DNA from: Gammaproteobacteria bacterium
GTDB lineage: Bacteria; Pseudomonadota; Gammaproteobacteria; UBA6429; Thiohalophilaceae
Reading direction: 5' to 3'
Length of the DNA stretch: 5,483 bases
Assembly: GCA_024639445.1 (NCBI GenBank)
Contig: JAHEIJ010000174.1
Location: 1-5,483 of the forward strand
Shown here: piece by piece, positions 1 through 5,355 of the stretch
Position numbering within the stretch: position 1 is the first letter of the stretch
Layout of the letters: the number at the start of each line of letters is the position of its first letter
The notes under the pieces: generated by a model
Seen by the model: only the letters and a program-made list of their open reading frames with translations
Database searches by the model: none
What the model was told of the DNA's origin: nothing
Position numbers and translations under genes: made by a program

Positions 1-242
1 CCCTGTCCCATTTCGGAACGGGCAATACGAATAATCACAGTGTCATCCGGTTCGATCACCACCCAGGCATTGACCTCCGGATCACCCGCCGATGGCAGCT
101 CATCCCATTCGGAAGCGAGCGCGCCTTGACTGGTCAGCGGCAAGTACAACCCCAGTGAAAATCCAGCTCCGAGACCAACGGCCTTGCTGCCGCTGATGAG
201 GAACTCCCGGCGTGAGACATTGAGAATATCCTTTTTCATCAT
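1..242 (-). CDS. Molybdenum hydroxylase large (molybdopterin) subunit, IorB-like, N-terminal part only
   Basis: This is the N-terminal end of the catalytic subunit of an isoquinoline 1-oxidoreductase-like (xanthine dehydrogenase family) enzyme; the gene runs off the left edge after 80 codons. I translated it from the minus strand. A twin-arginine signal is visible: SRREFL at residues 10-15, a hydrophobic stretch at about 21-36, and a likely cleavage site ALA|SEW after residue 43, so the protein is expected in the periplasm. The mature start (NAWVVIEPDDTV, then ARSEMGQG at residues 74-81) is typical of IorB-type subunits, which bind the Mo-pterin cofactor further downstream, outside this window. 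Two adjacent ATGs (242 and 239) are possible starts. ATG at 242 overlaps the TGA of the upstream small-subunit gene as ATGA, the usual sign of translational coupling. The substrate is unknown: N-heterocycles and aldehydes are both known for the family. Confidence 0.88.
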   Translation of the reverse strand, partial: MMKKDILNVSRREFLISGSKAVGLGAGFSLGLYLPLTSQGALASEWDELPSAGDPEVNAWVVIEPDDTVIIRIARSEMGQ

Positions 243-718
243 GACCCCCCGCGCTTGTTGGAAGTTTTATTCATCCGGGTCGCCAGATGAATGCCGCGCC
301 GTACCCGGTTGAAGGTCCCACAACGGCAGATATTGGTGATATTGCTATCAATATCCTCGTCTGTCGGCTTGGGATTTTTATTCAGCAACACTGCCGCGGC
401 CATGATCATGCCGGGCTGACAGTAACCACATTGTGGTACATCCAGTTCCTTCCAGGCCTGTTGCAAGGGATGATTGTTATCCGTGGAGAGACCCTCGATA
501 GTGACGATTTCCCTGGAACTGTCCAGCGAGGATACCGGTACGATGCAGGAGCGCACCGCCTCCCCATCGAGATGGACGGTGCAGGCACCGCAGGTGCCGA
601 TACCGCAACTGTATTTGGTACCGGTCAGATCGAGGTGTTCGCGCAACACCCAGAGCAAGGGGGTAGAACCATCGACGTCAATCTCGACGAGCTTCCCGTT
701 TATTTTCAGTTTTGCCAT
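239..718 (-). CDS. Molybdenum hydroxylase small [2Fe-2S] subunit, IorA-like
   Basis: This 159-residue protein is the electron-transfer subunit of a molybdenum hydroxylase. It carries two [2Fe-2S] clusters that pass electrons from the Mo centre in the partner subunit. All eight cluster cysteines are present: C38, C43, C46 and C58 in the plant-ferredoxin-type N-terminal domain (SCGIGTCGAC), and C97, C100, C131 and C133 in the helical C-terminal domain (QCGYCQPGM and ICRCGT). Length is normal for the family. It has no signal peptide of its own, so if the enzyme is periplasmic it presumably leaves folded with the Tat-tagged large subunit (inference). The start at 718 is supported by a strong Shine-Dalgarno. 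The gene overlaps the large-subunit gene by 4 bases. No FAD-subunit gene lies between or just upstream, which matches two-subunit IorAB-type enzymes rather than three-subunit xanthine dehydrogenases. CoxS-like subunits are a close alternative, but the gene order favours IorA. Confidence 0.95.
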   Translation of the reverse strand: MAKLKINGKLVEIDVDGSTPLLWVLREHLDLTGTKYSCGIGTCGACTVHLDGEAVRSCIVPVSSLDSSREIVTIEGLSTDNNHPLQQAWKELDVPQCGYCQPGMIMAAAVLLNKNPKPTDEDIDSNITNICRCGTFNRVRRGIHLATRMNKTSNKRGGS

Positions 719-724
719 CAGGGT

Positions 725-730
725 CCCTCC
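725..730 (-). promoter_or_regulatory. Ribosome binding site of the iorA-like gene
   Basis: GGAGGG lies 6 nt upstream of the ATG at 718 on the minus strand. It is the strongest Shine-Dalgarno in the window and fixes the start. It suggests that the two hydroxylase subunits are translated well independently of the porin upstream. Confidence 0.8.
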
Positions 731-773
731 GAAAAACGTTTCAGCAAGTCTAGACCCGCTGTTTGTTCAACAC

Positions 774-802
774 AATATAAATGACAACCTGCTTTTTGTA
801 TA
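774..802 (-). promoter_or_regulatory. Possible sigma-70 promoter for the hydroxylase genes
   Basis: The 161-bp gap between the porin stop and the iorA-like start contains, on the minus strand, TATACA (802-797), a 17-bp spacer, and TATATT (779-774). These match the -35 and -10 consensus at 4 and 5 of 6 bases. The gap is AT-rich near the gene and also holds a 7-bp inverted repeat, ACACAAT (770-776) with ATTGTGT (811-817), flanking this candidate. Such a gap is large for simple cotranscription, so an internal promoter is plausible. The match is weak and by eye only. Confidence 0.3.
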
Positions 803-879
803 TTTGTAACATTGTGTGCAAGGTTCTGATCATTTTGTATCCCCGGACCCTGCCTTACCGACGCCGTCGATCAACCGTT

Positions 880-2154
880 TTACAAGTTTACACGCATCCG
901 TAGACCGGCAACCCAGATCTCATCTTCATTCAGGTTCAGAGCCGGATCAACAAGGTATTGAATACTAGGTGTAAAAGCCAGATTCTGCGCAAACTGGAAA
1001 CGATAGAATAACTCGGCCGTGTACTGATCGCGTAATGTGTCCACAGACGGTTCGCCCCAGTTCACCCCAAGGCCCAGCAAATCCCGTCGATGGAAACGTC
1101 GCAGGAAACCCAGGGTGACATTATTGTTAAACAAGGGCGCCAGCCCATCGGACCAGCCCGCGCGAAAGAAGGTCATCCACTTTTCGTTATCGGTCGTCCA
1201 GTTGGCACCAAAGGATATGCCGTCGCTTTGCGGCACCCCCGCCGTTTCCCGCTCATCCACATGCCAGTAAGTGACGTGGATGTTGTGGGTAAAGCGCTGT
1301 GCCTGGGTGGGCGACCAGCTCAGCTCGACAAATTTAAAGAATTCCGAGCCGTCTTCAAAAAAGTCGACTTCTTTAATCGAGCCATTGGCATCACTGATGG
1401 AGCCGGAGATGTACCAGCCATCATTGAACCATTGGGATGCGCCGATGCCCATGCCCACATCCGGCAAAGCGATACTGGGATCAACTGTGATCGACAGGTT
1501 GGAAAAGGTGGTCCAGGGATTCGCGTATCCCAGGACATTCATGATGTCGTTCGGATCGTAGCGCCCGACGATCATACGGGTCGTGTCTTCGTTAAACCGT
1601 TGTTGCCAGTTTAAATCCACCAGCACCGAGCCCACATCAGTAAAAAGTGTACCGGTAATGCCGTAGTAACCAATCTCGAAACCGAGATCAGCCGGCGGAA
1701 TGTCCGTGCCGAGTTTATGGCGGTTCTCAACCTTGAACACCAGTGTACCGGTATCTTTCGTACCCCGCCCAACCGGGGTCCATTGGCCGAACAATCGCAA
1801 AGCACCACTGGCCGCGTTGTCCGTGTCCGTGAGTGACGCACTCGCCCCTTGATACAGTACGTTATAATCCAGCCCCAATTGCAGGGCATGCTCTTCATTG
1901 AGTCCCCGTTTCCAGTCAAACCAGGGTGCGAGGAACCGATCAAAGGCAGGAAAGCGGAAAGCCGGTTCCTTGATCTGGTCATCCTCTTCCAGCTGGGCGC
2001 CAACAGATGTGGGTCCACCCATTGGTGACTTCCCTTCAAAACCTGATTTTGTGCTTCCGCTTTGCTGCTCTACCTGCTGTGCCCAGAGTATCTGCTGCGT
2101 GGCAGCAAAAAAAATCACGATGACACTGCAAATGAGCCTGGCTATGCTGATCAC
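880..2154 (-). CDS. OprB-family (carbohydrate-selective type) outer-membrane porin
   Basis: This 424-residue protein is predicted to be an outer-membrane beta-barrel of the OprB carbohydrate-porin family, giving passive entry of small solutes into the periplasm. Residues 1-25 form a signal peptide (R6, hydrophobic 7-18, likely cleavage LWA|QQ). A polar linker rich in Q, G, S and E follows, to about residue 65. From about residue 70 the chain alternates polar and aromatic or hydrophobic residues as amphipathic beta strands do (for example YNVLYQGASASL and GALRLFGQW). Family-like segments include the WFDWKRGL stretch near residue 75, GYANPWTTFSN in mid-protein and the C-terminal strand ending GLRMRVNL; the last residue is L, not the more common F. 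The start is GTG at 2154: it is the only start that gives a complete signal peptide, an in-frame stop lies four codons upstream, and AAGGGG (2166-2161) is a fair ribosome site. The gene lies 49 bp downstream of the amidohydrolase. 'Carbohydrate' reflects the family name; the solute here is unknown. Confidence 0.85.
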   Translation of the reverse strand: MISIARLICSVIVIFFAATQQILWAQQVEQQSGSTKSGFEGKSPMGGPTSVGAQLEEDDQIKEPAFRFPAFDRFLAPWFDWKRGLNEEHALQLGLDYNVLYQGASASLTDTDNAASGALRLFGQWTPVGRGTKDTGTLVFKVENRHKLGTDIPPADLGFEIGYYGITGTLFTDVGSVLVDLNWQQRFNEDTTRMIVGRYDPNDIMNVLGYANPWTTFSNLSITVDPSIALPDVGMGIGASQWFNDGWYISGSISDANGSIKEVDFFEDGSEFFKFVELSWSPTQAQRFTHNIHVTYWHVDERETAGVPQSDGISFGANWTTDNEKWMTFFRAGWSDGLAPLFNNNVTLGFLRRFHRRDLLGLGVNWGEPSVDTLRDQYTAELFYRFQFAQNLAFTPSIQYLVDPALNLNEDEIWVAGLRMRVNL

Positions 2155-2165
2155 ACTAACCCCTT

Positions 2166-2200
2166 AAAAACAAAGGGCCCACAAATGAAGACCCTGTTTT
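2166..2200 (-). other. Weak hairpin between the amidohydrolase and porin genes
   Basis: In the 49-bp gap, four bases after the amidohydrolase stop, the arms AAAACAGGG (2200-2192) and CCC..TGTTTT (2177-2167) can pair for 9 bp around a 14-nt loop, with two bases bulged (2174-2173). On the minus strand the 3' arm ends in a run of Ts, as in a weak intrinsic terminator. However, the T run is part of the stem and runs straight into the porin ribosome site. It could reduce read-through or mask that site. The pairing is AT-rich and may mean nothing. Confidence 0.25.
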
Positions 2201-2203
2201 CAA

Positions 2204-3766
2204 TTACAAATTATTTTTATAAATATTACCGTCTTTCATGACGAAAGGAATGGTATCTACAGAAGAGGTCTGCCTCGGTTTGGCAAACATCGAAGATGAC
2301 GCCCCCAGAACAGACAAATCTTTCAGGGGATCACCGTCTACCAAAATGATGTCGGCATAGGCGCCCTCTTCAATAACGCCCAGCTTTCCTTTCGGGTAAG
2401 GATTCATTACGCCGGTGAGTGCCATGAGGCGACCGTTATCAGAAGTCATAGCCTTTAGGGTACGGAAATTGCCAAACGATCTACCCCATTGCGTGATCTG
2501 AAAATCACGGGTACCTCTCCATGCCTCTTTGGTGATAACGATCGAATCGCTACCAAAGCCGAGATTCACTTTATATTTGTTTGCCAGCTTAATCCACGTG
2601 TCAGCGTTTTTTATTATCTTCTTTACCTTATGATATGCTGGTAAATCAGGATTGCCGTAATAAGGATGTTGAAAAATTTCGTCTGCAAATGCAGCCATTG
2701 CAGGCACGATCCAGGCGTCTACTTTGGCAACCATCTTGAAAGTTTTCGGGTCCTTCATCAGGTTGCCATGTTCAATAGACATTACTCCCGCTTTAATCGC
2801 ATTTTGCACGGAGACGTCATGGTAAGCATGGACCGCACTAATCGTTCCGAACTGCTTCGTCGCAGTAACCATGGCCTTCAATTCTTCCATAGTTCCTTGA
2901 ACCGATTCAATCGGATCACGTTCGGAGGTGACGCCGCCGCCCGACATCATTTTTACAAAGTCCGCACCTGCTGCAAGATTATTTCTACTGGCACTTAGGA
3001 CCTCATCCGCGCCGTCTGCAAGACGGGTTATGCCGAGTTTCTCGATATTACTATTATTCCTTCTATGCGGATCAAGTACATCTGGGTCCCAGCGCCAGTC
3101 ACCATGGCCACTGGACTGGCTTATACAAGCGCCTGATAAATAAATACGAGGCCCATCAAGGGCGCCGGAGTCAATGTGCTTTCTCAAACCTGTAGACGTG
3201 CCACATAAATCCCGAACAGTTGTTACGCCCGCTGGTAGGTACTCTCGGGCAGATTCATAAGCAAGCGCGCCCAGTTCTTCCCATGTCATGAGGTTAGTTC
3301 CCTGAGCACCGCGATCCGTGCCATGACCGACAAACTGCAGGTTTAAATGCACGTGAGCGTCGATGAGCCCAGGCATAAGGGTTCGCCCGCCACCGTCTAT
3401 GACATTGACTTTATATTCCTCTTTTTCGGATTTACCTGCCTTGTCTATTTTATATATGGTGTAACCGCTGCTGTAGTCACCAGCACCCGGAATGGCGGGG
3501 ACGACTTCTTTTGCCACGCCGGTTTTGACATCGACCTTCCATGTTCCGGTGGTTGGAATTTCCTTTGCTATCTTATGAATCTTGTTTTTGACGACTAGAA
3601 CATCAAGACTGGTTTTTAATTGATTGGTCTTACCATCAAAAATCTTCACATTCTTGAAAAGCGTTACTTCTGATGGAACATTGACATTTTCTGCGGCCAT
3701 AACTGACGTAGAAACTATCAAGCAAGCAGCCAACGCCAATTGGATCAGTTTAATCAACATCATCAT
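2204..3766 (-). CDS. Exported metal-dependent amidohydrolase (prolidase/imidazolonepropionase-like)
   Basis: This 520-residue enzyme is an amidohydrolase-superfamily hydrolase with the full binuclear metal set. It has HxH at H138/H140 (DAHVH), the lysine expected to be carboxylated at K272 (DFVKMMSGGG), H313 and H316 (AVHAYH), H333 (IEHGN) and D407 (GFGSD). The arrangement resembles the group that includes Xaa-Pro dipeptidases, the bacterial carboxypeptidases Sgx9260 and Cc2672, and ochratoxinase; these cleave amide or peptide bonds. An N-terminal signal (K6, hydrophobic 7-22) implies export, with likely cleavage VMA|AEN after residue 24. LAAC at 12-15 also resembles a lipobox, but the hydrophobic run continues past the cysteine. 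About 45 extra residues (roughly 74-118, rich in K, G and charged residues) sit between the N-terminal strand and PGLIDAHVH. Three ATGs in a row start the gene (3766, 3763, 3760). Shine-Dalgarno spacing favours 3763 or 3760, so the real protein may be 518-519 residues. It is divergent from the AraC-type gene. The substrate is not known. Confidence 0.9.
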   Translation of the reverse strand: MMMLIKLIQLALAACLIVSTSVMAAENVNVPSEVTLFKNVKIFDGKTNQLKTSLDVLVVKNKIHKIAKEIPTTGTWKVDVKTGVAKEVVPAIPGAGDYSSGYTIYKIDKAGKSEKEEYKVNVIDGGGRTLMPGLIDAHVHLNLQFVGHGTDRGAQGTNLMTWEELGALAYESAREYLPAGVTTVRDLCGTSTGLRKHIDSGALDGPRIYLSGACISQSSGHGDWRWDPDVLDPHRRNNSNIEKLGITRLADGADEVLSASRNNLAAGADFVKMMSGGGVTSERDPIESVQGTMEELKAMVTATKQFGTISAVHAYHDVSVQNAIKAGVMSIEHGNLMKDPKTFKMVAKVDAWIVPAMAAFADEIFQHPYYGNPDLPAYHKVKKIIKNADTWIKLANKYKVNLGFGSDSIVITKEAWRGTRDFQITQWGRSFGNFRTLKAMTSDNGRLMALTGVMNPYPKGKLGVIEEGAYADIILVDGDPLKDLSVLGASSSMFAKPRQTSSVDTIPFVMKDGNIYKNNL

Positions 3767-3767
3767 T

Positions 3768-3774
3768 CTCCCTT
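3768..3774 (-). promoter_or_regulatory. Ribosome binding site that decides among three ATGs
   Basis: AAGGGAG on the minus strand ends only 1 nt before the first ATG (3766), 4 nt before the second (3763) and 7 nt before the third (3760). Usual spacing of about 5-9 nt makes the third, or possibly the second, the functional start of the amidohydrolase. An out-of-frame ATG at 3777 opens a four-codon reading frame ending in TGA over the start region. Confidence 0.6.
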
Positions 3775-3795
3775 CATGATTTGATACATGATTTG
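3775..3795. repeat. 9-bp direct repeat CATGATTTG, 12-bp period
   Basis: CATGATTTG occurs at 3775-3783 and again at 3787-3795, separated by ATA. It lies in the probable 5' leader of the amidohydrolase, directly upstream of its ribosome site. It could be a regulator half-site pair or chance in AT-rich DNA. A 12-bp period is shorter than the roughly 21-bp spacing common for AraC-type operators. Confidence 0.5.
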
Positions 3796-3842
3796 TCTGG
3801 TAATCATTTCCAGTTAGTTTTCAGTTTTTCTTGATAATTATT

Positions 3843-3930
3843 AATAGTGTAAAACAATGGTATGACAGAATGTGTATAGCCTCGATTGATCGTAAAGAGA
3901 TATGCATTATGTCACTATAGGAATAGTGTA
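3843..3930. repeat. Direct repeat AATAGTGTA in the divergent intergenic region
   Basis: AATAGTGTA is present at 3843-3851 and 3922-3930, 79 bp apart. A second pair, ATAGTTAAA at 3962-3970 and 4043-4051, is 81 bp apart in the same region. Similarly spaced pairs between divergent genes could be operator sites bridged by an AraC-type dimer (inference). Confidence 0.35.
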
Positions 3931-3956
3931 TATATTATTGAAATCACAATATACAC
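3913..3956. promoter_or_regulatory. Nested inverted repeats, candidate operator for the AraC-type regulator
   Basis: Two perfect inverted repeats overlap here. CACTAT (3913-3918) and ATAGTG (3923-3928) are separated by 4 bp. GTGTATAT (3926-3933) and ATATACAC (3949-3956) are separated by 15 bp. They lie about 100-140 bp upstream of the regulator start and overlap its candidate promoter. Position and symmetry fit a regulatory site; which protein binds is inferred only from the neighbouring regulator gene. Confidence 0.35.
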
Positions 3957-3966
3957 GTGCAATAGT
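3938..3966 (+). promoter_or_regulatory. Possible promoter of the AraC-type regulator
   Basis: TTGAAA (3938-3943, 5 of 6 consensus) is followed after 17 bp by AATAGT (3961-3966, 4 of 6). This would give a leader of roughly 80 nt before the ATG at 4055. The -10 is poor, as is usual for activator-dependent or weak promoters. The site was found by eye. Confidence 0.3.
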
Positions 3967-4054
3967 TAAATAGCTGATGCCGCCAATAATGTCGCAAAAT
4001 GGTAAATAATATTCCGTATTAAACACATGGGATTGCACTCGGATAGTTAAAGCA

Positions 4055-5068
4055 ATGAAATCGGTTCCACTCACCAGAGCAAGGCACGCCAGCAATTTTG
4101 TAATCGCACTCGAGAACAAAGGTATGCCGAGCGATCGATTACTTAATCGCGCCAATCTACCAGCCGGGTTATTAAATAGTATCGGTGAAGACGGTGTGAT
4201 ATCAGCTCTGAGTATGCTCGACTTCGCTGAAAATGCGGCCCTGCATACCGACATACTCGATCTGGGTTACTGGGCAGGAATTGTCCCGTTAGAAGGATAT
4301 GGTAAATTTGGCAAGCGCGTCGTCAGCGCACCTACCCTCCATGGCGCGATTACGACTTTCTGTCGCGATGTGCATAGCGAATGTTCCGAAGCCGACTATT
4401 ACCTTAAACACGATGGAGCAAATGCATGGTTTTGTCACGGCCCTGTCGGCAATTCGGCCTTACAACAGTCGCAGCATGAACTGTATGCCTTGATGATCAT
4501 CATCCAGGTTCTTCAACTTGCATTGGGACCAGACTGGCAACCGAAACGGATTCGCCTGCAATCGCTTGATGATTCAGGCGTGAGAAATAATGACTTTCTA
4601 TTGAAGACAGATATTGAATTCGGTGCGCCGATTACCGCTGTCGAGTTTCCCCTGAAAAGTCTTGCAACACCGTTATTAAGATCGGTCAAGGCAGCTTATG
4701 CTTCTCTGGATGCGGAATCTGCTGCACTTTTCGAGAACCTACCTGGCGATCCACTGATGGCGCTAAAGGAACTGATCACCCTGTATGCCCGACAATACAA
4801 GATGCCTTCCATAGAACTTACTTCAGAACTCGCAGGTGTCAGCAGACGTACCCTGCAACGCTTCCTACACAGCAAGGCCACAAGCTATTCTGATCTGCTG
4901 GATGAGGTTAAGTTCAATATGGCTTTGCCCTTGCTAAGCGACAGATCTAATTCCATCACCGCCATATCTGTTGAACTTGGCTACTCAAACGTTGCCCACT
5001 TTAGTCGCGCCTTTAAACGCATAACCGGCATGTCGCCAAATACGTACAGGCACTTGCTGAATCAATAA
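4055..5068 (+). CDS. AraC/XylS-family transcriptional regulator with arabinose-binding-like N-terminal domain
   Basis: This 337-residue protein is a one-component DNA-binding regulator of the AraC family. Residues about 10-205 resemble the 'Arabinose_bd' effector or dimerisation domain found in OruR/ArgR-like members (for example GYWAGIVPLEGYGKFGKRVVSA split across 71-92). Residues about 235-335 form the double helix-turn-helix. The first helix pair is around 254-272 (LTSELAGVSRRTLQRFL) and the second around 301-321 (ITAISVELGYSNVAHFSRAF), followed by the family signature KRITGMSPNTYR (321-332). Length is normal. No ATG, GTG or TTG occurs between the ATG at 4055 and the upstream in-frame stop at 4007, so this start is the only choice; its Shine-Dalgarno is weak (GGA at 4041-4043). 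It is divergent from the amidohydrolase and most likely regulates that gene and perhaps the downstream porin and hydroxylase genes. The effector is unknown. Confidence 0.93.
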   Translation: MKSVPLTRARHASNFVIALENKGMPSDRLLNRANLPAGLLNSIGEDGVISALSMLDFAENAALHTDILDLGYWAGIVPLEGYGKFGKRVVSAPTLHGAITTFCRDVHSECSEADYYLKHDGANAWFCHGPVGNSALQQSQHELYALMIIIQVLQLALGPDWQPKRIRLQSLDDSGVRNNDFLLKTDIEFGAPITAVEFPLKSLATPLLRSVKAAYASLDAESAALFENLPGDPLMALKELITLYARQYKMPSIELTSELAGVSRRTLQRFLHSKATSYSDLLDEVKFNMALPLLSDRSNSITAISVELGYSNVAHFSRAFKRITGMSPNTYRHLLNQ

Positions 5069-5175
5069 TCCTCTCATTCATGAGTGTTGATTCTGATTAC
5101 CCTGGCGATTCAAACAGTTTGCGATCGGTTGCGTAAAAAAGATTGCTTCGCGATGCTCACAATGACAACGATGCG
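5069..5175. other. Intergenic DNA after the regulator, no clear terminator
   Basis: I see no gene here. CTCAT and ATGAG (5072-5083) could form only a tiny hairpin with no T run, so no intrinsic terminator for the regulator is evident. The regulator transcript may therefore read into the repeats to the right. Confidence 0.5.
5141..5165. repeat. Short palindrome-like dispersed element (GATTGCTTCG ... CAATGAC type)
   Basis: The 25-bp stretch begins GATTGCTTCG and ends CACAATGAC; ATTG and CAAT can pair across an imperfect stem, and TCGCGA lies in the middle. From memory, it resembles small repeats seen between genes in many unrelated bacteria, whose typical form pairs ATTGCTTCG with CGCAATGAC. 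A run of six As precedes it (5135-5140), so on the minus strand the hairpin is followed by Ts and could end a transcript arriving from the right. Only one copy is visible here. Confidence 0.45.
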
Positions 5176-5303
5176 ATGGTGGCTATGGGTGGACTTGACA
5201 GTTTCATCGGGAATGAAACTGGACCGCCGAAGGCGGCCCGCAGGGTGAACACCAGGGATGGCTTTCATCCATCCCGAACCCAGCATTCAAAAAAAGTTTG
5301 GGA
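5176..5303. repeat. Repeat unit, copy 1 (~128 bp, structured)
   Basis: This unit begins ATGGTGGCTATGGGTGGA and is matched by copy 2 exactly 180 bp downstream with 13 substitutions and no gaps (about 90% identity). Foldable parts are: a 9-bp perfect hairpin, CAGTTTCAT with ATGAAACTG around loop CGGGA (5199-5221); a GC hairpin, CCGCC with GGCGG around GAA (5224-5236); and GGGATGG with CCATCCC (5255-5275). Alternatively, GGGTGGA (5187-5193) can pair with TCCATCC (5268-5274), enclosing the first two hairpins with one G.U pair. The unit is open in one plus frame (from ATG 5176) and one minus frame (ATG 5286 to a stop at 5110), but neither has a ribosome site and neither resembles a protein I know. 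I read it as a non-coding repeat. Confidence 0.8.
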
Positions 5304-5355
5304 TCGGTGGCTACTAAACCAGGAAATATCTGTAAGAAGAAATTGAAATAAAGGA

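Noticed and set aside
245..250. G6 run at the subunit junction as a phase-variation tract
   Set aside because: Six Gs is short for slipped-strand switching, and the run is explained by the Arg-Gly-Gly codons at the C-terminus of the small subunit.
287..784. Long plus-strand open frame opposite the Fe-S subunit gene
   Set aside because: It lies antisense to a gene with all eight cluster cysteines and is a shadow of that gene's codon use.
1090..1614. Plus-strand open frames opposite the porin gene
   Set aside because: They are antisense to a well-supported porin, with no ribosome site and no recognisable domain.
3907..4254. Minus-strand 115-residue frame across the divergent region and the 5' part of the regulator gene
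   Set aside because: It overlaps the regulator coding sequence antisense and the AT-rich promoter region, and shows no domain or ribosome site.
5072..5083. Hairpin after the regulator stop as a terminator
   Set aside because: The stem is only 4-5 bp with a very small loop and no following T run.
5176..5199. Minus strand reads like a tRNA 3' end (GTCAAGTCCACCC then ATAGCCACCA)
   Set aside because: No matching acceptor 5' strand, anticodon arm or D arm occurs at the proper distance, and the T-arm stem does not pair. The resemblance is limited to the CCA-like end.
5143..5346. A 67-residue plus-strand reading frame over the repeat
   Set aside because: No ribosome site, no recognisable protein, low-complexity basic composition, and it spans the unrelated palindrome element plus spacer. 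The coding question for the repeat itself is kept as a finding.
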